Of a DNA stretch of 64,000 bases, positions 51,701 through 60,857 are shown in pieces; the stretch's first letter is position 1; each line of letters begins with the position of its first letter. Source of the stretch: Siniperca chuatsi (lineage: Eukaryota > Chordata > Actinopteri > Centrarchiformes > Sinipercidae); NCBI RefSeq assembly GCF_020085105.1, contig NC_058058.1:2241587-2305586 (forward strand), read 5' to 3'. The translations under genes were made by a program, and so were the position numbers. The notes below the pieces were generated by a model. The model did not search any database. It was not told where the DNA came from and was given only the letters and a program-made list of their open reading frames with translations.

Positions 51701-53504
51701 TGTTATTAACCAAATATAAACACGGCTGTTATACAGACAACATCCACCAAGCTCTGATCCGCTTTCTGGGTTTATTTCAGTTAGAGAGTTATTTCATTAG
51801 TCTTTCTGAAAGACCTGTCCGCATTCTGTTAAATGAGTTTCTACTGTACTGGACAGGAACGCTTCATTATTTCGACTAAGATAAACCAACAGTTCTTTCT
51901 TTTAGCCTTCACAGCTCCAGCTCCCATGAGCAAAAAGTAGCCAGGTGCTCAGATGTTGCTGTGCAGGACTGATCTATCTTAAAATATGGACACCAGATCC
52001 AAGGAGCATGTTTCGGTTTTTAGGAAAGACAGAAAAAAGACACTTAAAAGAAAAGACATCGTCGAGGCTAGTGGCTAGCTTGACGTTAACGTTTGTAGGC
52101 CTAAAGGGAGCAGGACTTCAACTCTTTACTATCCATCTTTTCCTCTCTTCACCCGATGATGTTTGGAATAGTTTTTATTGATTAACAACCAGAAAGGGTC
52201 CGGCCCCCTAATTGCATTTACTTATTTCATTTGGTTTCAAACCTGTCAGATGTTTCTCAAAAACAGACTTTCAATGTTGCTGTGGTTTACAGGGAAATGA
52301 TACTGAGTGCTGAAAAGAAACTGAAGCTCTTTTCTGCACTCTGGTGGTGTTTGGGATTCATTCAAGCTGACACAAACAGTTATATTTCCAAAATTTAGAA
52401 CATTACAGTTGGAAAGGAAGACCAGAAGTCGAAAACGAAATCCATCAGTTAATGAACTGTTCCCGTGTTTTGTGTCTCCAGGAGTTGACCGGGAGTCAGC
52501 CAGGCAGCCATGTTGGTGTCTGGGCATCTGTGTCCTTCCAGCTTTACTCGCCCTCTGTTTGGTCTTCATCGTTGGATTCTACCTGTGCTCAGGTGTGTGG
52601 TTGGGTGTGTGTTCGTGTCCTCTACTTCTATCTTTGTGAGGACCAAAAGTTTAGACACTGAGAGAGAGGGCGTGTTTGGAACGTGGGGACATTTTGTCCG
52701 GTCTTCACTTCTTCAAAGCGCTGTTTGGAGTTTAAGACGTAGAATTTAGTTTAGGTCAAGATTAGGGATTGGTTGGATTTGAGCATGTAGTTGTGATCCT
52801 TGAGGTTATTGCTATGTATGTCCACAAAGGTCCTCAATTTAAGTACAAACCATGGATTGTAAACAGTCAATGGTACAAACAAGTGTGTGTTTGGGTCAGT
52901 GTCTCCACCCAGTGGTGAAGAGCAGATAATTACATTTACTCAAGTACTGCACATACGTACACTTTTGAGGTACTTACTTGAGTAATTCCATGTAATGCTA
53001 CTTTCTACTTCTACATGTTGGAGGCAGATATCATAGTTTTCACTCCACTACATTTATTTGACAGCTTTTGCTACTAGTTACTTTGCAGATTTAAGTTACT
53101 CATGCTAAATTTAATAAACTAATAAACTGTAACGTAATATTATAGATTAATTACCCAGCAGTATATAATGTAGTTACACCTTTACCAGCTGCAACATTAA
53201 AGTAATGCTTAACCATTAATGCCTCCATATTTATAATAAGAAGAATTTATAAAATATCTGATTCTGAAATGAGCCATTCTGCATGATGAGTGCTTTTAGT
53301 TTTGGCACTTTAAGTATATTTTAATTCTCATACTTTTACTTAAGTCAAATTTTGAACGCAGGACTTTTACTTGTAACAGAATATTTCTACACTGTGGTGT
53401 TGCTCCTTTTACTTAAGTAAAAGATCAGAGTACTCCTCCACCATTGCTCTCAGTATGTTGTTTGAGCGCATATATGTACTGTTCAATCAAGTTTAAAATA
53501 TGTC

Positions 53505-53562
<58 letters not shown>

Positions 53563-56500
53563 ATAATATATATTAAGACATATTTTAAACTTGATCTTGT
53601 ATTTCTTGACCTGAAATCTGTAATACTAGAATAATAAAACTAATTTTGGTTTGTCAACACACAAGTTCACCAGGTATTGATCATCAACCCAAGTAATAGT
53701 TCAATTATGGTCATTTTGTGCAACAAGGAAGAAAAAAAAAGATAGGTAACAATTAAAATCTGCAAAATTCTCTTCTTTAAATGAAAACTAGAACAATTCT
53801 GAATGTCACTACTTTGGCAACAGTTAAAGCTCACTATCAGAACTATTTGTTTCCTACAAGAAATAAACTTTCCACTAGATGGCAGCACAATCACCCTCTC
53901 AGATGCAACAGGCCTCAGACTCTTCCAAGTGGACCGGTTTGAATGTTGCATCTTGCTTTCTCGTTCCCACGGTCTTTTCTTACATTTGAACACATCATGC
54001 AGAGAAGTTGGTTTGATCGTTGCTGCTCGGATTTATGTTCAGTGTCTACAGATGAAACAACAGCCGCATGTTCATTTTATTTTTATTTTCTAGTATTTAC
54101 ACCCACCAATTGTAACACCAACTGTGTCAAACAAATCCCCAAAGTTAAATTGTTAACTAGTGCTTGTTTATACATGAATCTCAAAATAAGGCAGCTGAAG
54201 GCAAAGCAGGTCAGCAGAAAGTCCCTAATACTGTAAGTCGGAAGCAGGACATTGAGGGGAAAAAGCAGAAAAAACAAAAAAAAGCCCGGTTTGTTTGTTA
54301 TTCATACATCCCCCAACAAACATACAGGACCTCTGTGAGTCTTGAGCAAACTCTGAAACACAGCTTTTATACTCTTCAGTAGGATTTACTTGATCTCAGT
54401 GGAGAAGTGTGAAATCATTTTTTGTGAGGTTTTTTTGTTGATAATCAAGAAAACTTGAATTTATTTCCCCGATAACTCCCAAGAAGGTTTTATAGGTTTC
54501 CCCAGAGCTGGATTCACACCTGCATCAGCAGCAGCCCGTACGGTCGGATGGACTCCTGCACGATGGCCCTGGTCTGGACATCGTTGCAGACTTCAGGGAT
54601 GTAGACCAACCAGATGTCTTCTCTCTGGCACTTGTTCCTCTTCTTTGGGTTGATGCGGTTCTGAAGAACCACTTTGTACGTCTTCCCATCCACTTTGGAC
54701 TTAAACCTCTTGCAGTACTTCTCCGCCATCTTGATGTCTGGTGTGGAGTACACCCCTCTGCCCCTCGTCTCCTTGGTGACCAGACACGCCGCCGCGGCAT
54801 CCAGAAACTGTGGCTCATCGGCGGGGCTCTCGCCGCGGGTCAGGATGATGCCGAGGGAGCCGTCCATGTTGTGTCCGTTGTAGGAGACAGGCCAGGCGTC
54901 CTTCCCCGTCCCGAGCCAGCAATCCCCGCCATCATACTTCTGCATGACCCGCAGGGCGGCCCGGTTCCACCCACAGGGACGAATGTACTGCTCGTTACCA
55001 CGCAGGAACTTGGTGTCGCCATCCTGGAGGCGGACAGAGGGGGTCACAGGGTTCATTTCCTCCCTCCCTCATTTCCTCACTCACTTCCTCATTTAATCAC
55101 TCACTCACTTCCTCCCGCCCTCTCTCACTCACTTCCTCATTTAATCACTCACTCACTTCCTCCCGCCCTCCCTCTCTCACTCCCTCCCTCATTCATACAC
55201 TCACTCACTCACTCACTTCCTCATTTAATCACTCCTTCACTTCCTCCCTCCCTCATTTCCTCACTCTCTTCCTCATTTACTCACTCCTTCACTTCCTCCC
55301 TCCCTCATTCATACACTCACTCACTCACTCTCTTCCTCATTTAATCACTCCTTCACTTCCTCCCTCCCTCATTTCCTCACTCTCTTCCTCATTTACTCAC
55401 TCCTTCACTTCCTCCCTCCCTCATTCATACACTCACTCACTCACTCTCTTCCTCATTTAATCACTCCTTCACTTCCTCCCTCCCTCATTTCCTCACTCTC
55501 TTCCTCATTTAATCACTCACTCACTTCCTCCCGCCCTCTCTCACTCACTTCCTCATTTAATCACTCACTCACTTCCTCCCTCCCTCCCTCTCTCACTCCC
55601 TCCCTCATTCCTACACTCACTCACTCACTCACTTCCTCATTTAATCACTCCTTCACTTCCTCCCTCCCTCATTTCCTCACTCTCTTCCTCATTTACTCAC
55701 TCCTTCACTTCCTCCCTCCCTCATTCATACACTCACTCACTCACTCTCTTCCTCATTTAATCACTCCTTCACTTCCTCCCTCCCTCATTTCCTCACTCTC
55801 TTCCTCATTTAATCACTCCTTCATTTCCTCCCTCCCTCCCTCATTCATACACTCACTCACTTCCTCCCTCCCTCACTTCCTTCCTTCCTCCCTCACTTCA
55901 GTATATTCTATTAGCCTCACATGTGACATTTTGCCCAAACAAAAGAAAATTACATCCAAACAAGTAATACTACTACAACTATACAAATACTATATTAACT
56001 GTATCGTGCTGTTTAAGTTATCTTACCATTATTCTACATCAAAGCAGAAAGTTAAAAAGAGAGTGTCAGGCTTGCGTCACCTGACCTCAGGTTTCTTTCT
56101 CACCTTTATGTTGGTGAAGTCGTAGTCGTACTGAGGATGGAAGAAGTCCTGAGGGTTGATCTTCACCGTGGCTCTGAGGCTCTCCTCCGGCCCAGCGGTG
56201 GAGGGGCCTTCGCCCAGTGCAGGGGGGGAGCTGTACATGTCCTGGTCGTCCAGGTCCTGCAGGGATAAAGTCCCTATACTGGGGTACTCCAGCTCTTTAA
56301 ACCCCTCCTGCTTGTAAAACTGCTTGAGCACCACGATGTTGACAAAGTCCTGCGGGGTGAGCTGGGAGGCTCCACTGGTCGGCTCGACGTTGCAGCCGGA
56401 GAGAGCTGACAGGGCCTCCAAACACAGCTTAGTGTCTGGCATGCTGACAGGAGGAGGCAGCAGAGGAGAAAGGTTGCTCTTCTTTGAAGGAAAAATTGTC

Positions 56501-59336
56501 CTTTTCTCTTTTCCGAGTTTGCCGGGGGGTTTTTGAAGAAAAGGTAGAACAATAAGAGGTAGAAGTCTCTTTTTGCCGGCTGCTTCGACACAAACAACTC
56601 ACCCTAGTTTCACTTTCACTTCCTGATTGTGAGTCAGTTACTAAAAGTCACAGCCTGCTCCCGTCTGAGGGCTGGGCTTCTGTCTTGGTTGTTTGTCCAG
56701 GACACACATTAAATGACCTCATTCATTCATTTGATTACTCACTCACTTATAGATTCAAGAAGGGTTTCAAAATGATTCATATTTTATACAAAATTCAATA
56801 CTGGATTCAGAGTCAATGAAATGCTATTGAACCCCAATCCTCTTTAAACCAGATTCAAGTAGAAAATCAGCTGTTTGGCAGGTGGATTGTGTAATCTTCC
56901 CACCTTGCTGACTTCTTGGTGTTAAACTTTAACTGCTGACCCGGCCTCATGCTCAATCACCTTCTGCTTTCTGTCCAGGTAAACCAGCTGTTTGCTGCTG
57001 TAATTCCCTGAGAAGCAACACAAGTCGGAGGGTCACAGAGGTCAGTAGATGGCGACACGTCACATCCTGTGTTTACTCCTCGACAACATCTGATATATTT
57101 TCCATTAAATGCAAAAAACAGCTCTGCTCTTTTTCATTTCAAGCAATTTCAACTAAATCATTTACTCCACTAAATATATCAGTTTCCATGTAAAGATGTA
57201 ACATTCAACATGAGATAAACACTAATATTATCTTCCTGGCTTCTTTCTTCCATCCAGCCTCTTCTTCCTCCTCCTTCCTTCTTCAGCTGCCCAAAACTAG
57301 AAATATGAAGTTTTCACCAAACCGCAAAACTAAACCCATTTTTACTGCTAACTGTTGGCTAAAAGCAGCGGTGGAAGAAGTACTCTGATCTTTTACTTAA
57401 GTAAAAGTATGTAGACACATGAAAGTCCTGCGTTCAAAGTTTTACTTAAGTAAAAGTATGAGAATTAAAATATACCTAAAGTACCAAAAGTTAAAGCACT
57501 CATCATGCAGAATGGCTCATTTCAGAATCAGATATTTTATAAATTCTTCTTATTATAAATATGGAGGCATTAATGGTTAAGCATTACTTTAATGTTGCAG
57601 CTGGTAAAGGTGTAACTACATTATATACTGCTGGGTAATTAATCTATAATATTACGTTACAGTTTATTAGTTTATTAAATTTAGCATGAGTAACTTGAAT
57701 CTGCAAAGTAACTAGTAGCAAAAGCTGTCAGATAAATGTAGTGGAGTGAAAACTATGATATCTGCCTCCAACATGTAGAAGTAGAAAGTAGCATTACATG
57801 GAATTACTCAAGTAAGTACCTCAAAAGTGTACGTATGTGCAGTACTTGAGTAAATGTAATTATCTGCTCTTCACCACTGGGTGGAGACACTGACCCATTA
57901 TAATCGTCGATGCATTAACGTGTTCATCACTTTAATGTTGCAGCTGGTGAAGGTGGAGCTCATTTTAATTACTTTATGTTCTGCCGGGTAGCTTGTGAAT
58001 TTCCCCTCGGTGATCAATAAAGTTTTATCTTAACCTATAATAATACATCATAATGTATTTGTTTATTATATTTTATATTAATTATCTGAATCTTCAAAGT
58101 AAATAAATAAAGTGGAGTAAAAAGTGCAATATTTCCCTCTGAAATGTGGTGGAGTAAAAGTGTAAAGTAGCAGAAGTACTTCAGAAATGTATTTAAGTAC
58201 AGAACTTGAGTGGATATACTTAGTTACTTTCAACAACTGTCTAAAAGTCTAGTGAACATGTGGAAACATCAGTGGTGGAAGAAGAGTTGTGCACTTTGAC
58301 CTTTGACCTCCGTAATACTTTACTGTGGAGCTGTTTGTCAGCTGCTGAGGATAAAACCGTCGGCACGCTGTTTGCATCACAGTGAAAGATCATGCAGACG
58401 TTTCAGCTACTTTCTGGTCAGTCGCAGTGCTGACACGTTTCCTGCATTTATTTTGTACCTGGAAATACTGAAAGATTTACTAATATCTATATTGATAAAG
58501 GTTGACATCTGCCAGCATCATTAGTGTGCCACAAAAGCATACAGAATATGCCTTTAAACGTTATTTAATTAAATGTTGATTAAGTATCTGACACATTGAA
58601 ATAACAGCTGCAGCTGCTTAATCTGACACCTTATTTCTCATGAGCTACTTGATCCAAATACTGAAGGTTGTGAATCAAAAATGTTAAGTTTATTAAGCTT
58701 AAATTATGATATGATATGATATGAATGAAAGATTAAGTGGGAGAATGTTGAACTGTTAGACTATGACTCTTCTCCTGCCCCGTGGACTCCGAATCTAAAT
58801 CAATGCTTTACATTAATGCACATTTTTGAATTCCACATGTTCTCATACTTCATACTGTGAACATTTGCACGTTCTTCAGTAAATATTTTGCACATTCGAT
58901 CCTCTTCGTTTGAAACACTGTGCAGCTCTTTTTGTTTTAAAAACATATATGTGACATATTTTTCAGATTTTGAATATTTTATATATTTTTACATTTTTTC
59001 AATTGTAAATTTCTATTTTTATATTTATGACTCTTGACCTTAGCAGTACTTGTTTTTACTTTTCTCTTACTATGTTTATTGCGACTGCACCAAAATAGCA
59101 AGGCAGATTCCTTGTGTGAAAACCTATTTGTGGCTGAAGCTGCAGCGACCTGCTGAACCTGCAGTTTAATCAGTTTTCTGTCTCTGCAGGACGCGTCTTT
59201 GCACTATTCCAGCCTAAAGCATGCGGACAAGCCCCGCCCCTCTGGCCGAGGAGGGACAGGATTGGTCAAGGAGGAAGTCACGTACTCGTCAGTGACCAGT
59301 TGCAAGAACCAAGACGGATCACATGGCCACAGATAG
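48706..59336 (+). CDS. Gene A: single-V-domain ITIM receptor
   Basis: Five exons: 48706-48742, 49947-50300, 52482-52592, 56979-57040, 59190-59336; 711 nt, 236 aa, all GT-AG and in phase. The signal peptide starts MMAGVTWILTVLCGVAG (a second ATG at 48709 is equally usable). The V-set Ig domain has VSLTCNL, a WYRL C-strand and EEEDGGLYFC; two more Cys follow closely (GRCAGAVC). A membrane helix lies at about residues 144-166 (LGICVLPALLALCLVFIVGF). The tail has two ITIM-type motifs, LHYSSL (Y194) and VTYSSV (Y220), which when phosphorylated recruit SH2 phosphatases in known inhibitory receptors. The architecture resembles fish NITR/CD300-like receptors but the family is not certain. Intron 3 contains the ART-like gene on the other strand. 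ISRE upstream; tail-to-tail with gene C. Confidence 0.86.
49215..49640 (+). mobile_element. Decayed non-LTR retrotransposon fragment
   Basis: Reads FIDFKGQHADVVESHGFLGT then IDKKLSADGNTEAMCKKG, and later NEFHILPSG. These match the end of a LINE reverse transcriptase region with frame breaks. In gene A intron 1. Confidence 0.65.
49724..49803. other. Long near-perfect hairpin
   Basis: ATTCTTCGTGTTGCAGCT pairs with AGCTGCAACACGAAGAAT, and pairing continues (TTGTTGCTTTTATCAT with ATGATGAAAGCAACAA). The stem is about 35 bp with a loop near AAAAGGGTGT. In gene A intron 1, about 145 bp before the V exon. Confidence 0.85.
52893..53446. repeat. Inverted duplication, left copy
   Basis: Reverse complement of 57366-57896 over its whole length. 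The core is a hAT-like element (CAGTGGTGAAGAGCAG end, TACTTAAGTAAAAG interior). Identity continues about 17 bp past the element end into GGGTCAGTGTCTCCACC. Confidence 0.92.
53487..53594. repeat. AT palindrome
   Basis: TCAAGTTTAAAATATGTCTT and its exact reverse complement flank an (AT)n core with a CACACA interruption. The whole 108 bp can fold as one stem. Confidence 0.9.
54460..54465 (-). terminator. Polyadenylation signal of ART-like gene
   Basis: AATAAA on the minus strand, 49 bp past the stop codon. Confidence 0.6.
54514..56442 (-). CDS. ADP-ribosyltransferase/PARP-like protein, nested in gene A
   Basis: Two exons on the minus strand: 56442-56104 and 55023-54514; 849 nt, 282 aa, intron phase 0 with GT-AG ends. 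The N-terminal 110 residues start MPDTKLCLEALSALSG and are not recognised. The second exon carries a compact domain: DGDTKFLRG, WPVSYNGHNMDGSLGIILTR, RGRGVYSTPDIKMAEKYCKR, GKTYKVVLQNRINP, IRPYGLLLMQV. The order of a YNGHN turn, a G-x-G-V-Y strand and an A-x-x-Y helix is that of PARP-type ART folds, seen also in fish interferon-induced Gig2-type proteins. A canonical H-Y-E triad is not evident, so catalytic activity is uncertain. A GAAAGTGAAAC ISRE lies about 165 bp upstream. No signal peptide, so probably intracellular. It sits inside intron 3 of gene A, antisense to it. Confidence 0.8.
55060..55895. repeat. Pyrimidine-rich minisatellite with about 117-bp higher-order period
   Basis: Built of CACTTCCTC, CACTCACTC and CCCTCCCTCATT words. 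The block beginning TTTAATCACTCCTTCAC recurs near 55225, 55340 and 55457. Almost pure C+T with A on the plus strand. It occupies most of the intron of the ART-like gene, where the transcribed sense is purine-rich. Confidence 0.95.
56606..56620 (-). promoter_or_regulatory. ISRE upstream of ART-like gene
   Basis: Minus strand AGTGAAAGTGAAACT is a strong match to the interferon-stimulated response element and lies 164 bp before the start codon. Confidence 0.72.
57366..57896. repeat. Inverted duplication, right copy
   Basis: Reverse complement of 52893-53446, ending CACTGGGTGGAGACACTGAC. It lies in gene A intron 4. A further, diverged member of the same element family follows at about 58090-58240. 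Confidence 0.92.
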
Positions 59337-59344
59337 CTCCTTGC

Positions 59345-59467
59345 TGTTTTAGTATTCATGTTTTTAACAGCAGAAAGAGAGAGGGGGGAGGACACGCAGC
59401 AAAGGGCCCCGGGCCAGCCTTGATACGTGGTACGCGCTCTACCAGGTGAGCTACCAGGGCGCCCCTA
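59345..59467 (-). mobile_element. tRNA-derived SINE in gene A 3' UTR
   Basis: The minus strand begins GGGGCGCCCTGGTAGCTCAC followed by CTGGTAGAGCGCGTACC, a tRNA-like A box. The body CCCTTTGCTGCGTGTCCTCC and CCCTCTCTCTTTCTG is typical of fish SINEs. It starts 9 bp past the gene A stop codon, antisense to that gene. Confidence 0.85.
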
Positions 59468-59702
59468 AAATATGATTTTTAAAGCTATTTCACTGATCTT
59501 TTTTCATATTCTTTTGCTTCTTTACAATCATTTACGTACACAAGTGCACCACAGAAGAATGTTAAAATACTTGCACATAATGACAGAAAGTTTATTTGTA
59601 GCTACGCACCCTGTATGGAGTAATAAGCATCCACTGTTTTTAAGCTCTTCTTGTACTTCGTTGTTGTTCATTTGTATCTGTTAACAATTTGTTTTCATTT
59701 TT

Positions 59703-59708
59703 AATAAA
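59703..59708 (+). terminator. Polyadenylation signal of gene A
   Basis: AATAAA 367 bp after the stop, downstream of the SINE, so the SINE would be part of the mRNA. Confidence 0.55.
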
Positions 59709-60857
59709 TCCATTCTGATGTAACACGCTCCTGTCATTTACATGAACATAAGGTTTCAAAAAATTGATGAGATGAGTTAAGCTTTACTTGTACTGATAAT
59801 GATACAATCCTTGGGCACTACTTTAAAAAAAAGTTACACGTGTCTTGTGTATAAAAAGCCAGAACAATGTAATTGACACAGCTTGCCTGCAGCTGAAGCT
59901 CAGAGGATTTTGCTGGAAGTGCTTGATTTTGTTTGTGGTGCTAAAACTGTTAAAAAATAACACTTCTATAACTCAAAAGCAACGTGTTTCTTTTTGAACA
60001 AACCTCCAAGTTTCTCACGATGATCGACCCACCTTACTGCCCACAGTTTTCATTCCAAACTATTTTTCACCAAATGTAATAAAATACTGAAAACTGTCCA
60101 AAGTAAGATCAGTGAATTATTATATTAGTATCCAGGACATTATTTTGAAAAATATGAGCTGGAAAAACAATAGATTAGCTCCTCTTCATCACTCACATAA
60201 GACCGATCGGAGTACAACTTTGCATCTTTGTAGTTTGAATCAATAGTTTTTTTGAGAGCCGAGGAAAGTCCTTGTTTGTTAAAGTTTGTTTGTCCATAAA
60301 AATGTCTAGTTGTGAACTTTACAAAGAGATAATCCGATAATATAATATAATTGAGAGTAATAATAGGAGCTGGAATGAATGAAAATGTTTCATGAAACCA
60401 TTTGTATAAACATTTTTTTAATGGAACAGTTCTACATTTTGGGAAATGTGCTTATTCGCTTTCTTGTTGAGAGTTAGATGAGGACCGATATCGCAGCCGG
60501 TTAGCTTAGCTTAGCATAAAGACTGGAAAGAGCTAGCGTGACTCTGTCCAAAGGTAAATCCATCTACCATCTCCTCTAAATCTCACAGATTAACACATTT
60601 GTCTTGTTTGATTCGTACAAAAAACTAAAAGTAAAATATGCCGGACTATTTCTTGGCCGGGACTGGTAACTTCCTGCCTGGAAACCTCACAGTGACGACA
60701 AGACACCAGGTCTGGTATCAATCCTGTCATCTAACTCTGAAAGTGCATTTACATGTGGTTAAGATCAAAACAGCCTCTCATGGTTTCATATGTAGCATTT
60801 CATCCCTCTGCTGCGTGTTCGAGACAGGATGCAGTAGACTGTGCTGCTGTTTGGTTT
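59709..60857. other. Tail-to-tail intergenic region between genes A and C
   Basis: Contains the dispersed repeat at 60395-60640 and probably the gene C 3' UTR. No coding sequence recognised. Confidence 0.55.
60395..60640. repeat. Dispersed fish repeat, copy 1
   Basis: GCTTATTCGCTTTCTTGTTGAGAGTTAGATGAGG, then GCCGGTTAGCTTAGCTTAGC and GACTCTGTCCAAAGGTAA, words of a very common fish repeat. A partial second copy with shared left flank (GAAACCATTTGTATAAACAT) lies at 62045-62165. Confidence 0.8.

Noticed and set aside
54514-55056. Reading the ART-like second exon as an independent gene starting at MNPVTPSV
   Set aside because: The bases before DGDTKF contain a good acceptor (CCTCCAG), and exon 1 joins in phase 0, so the MNPVTPSVRLQ leader is intron.
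59401-59467. tRNA gene suggested by GGTAGCTCACCTGGTAGAGC on the minus strand
   Set aside because: No acceptor stem or anticodon arm closes and a SINE body follows, so it is the tRNA-like head of a SINE.
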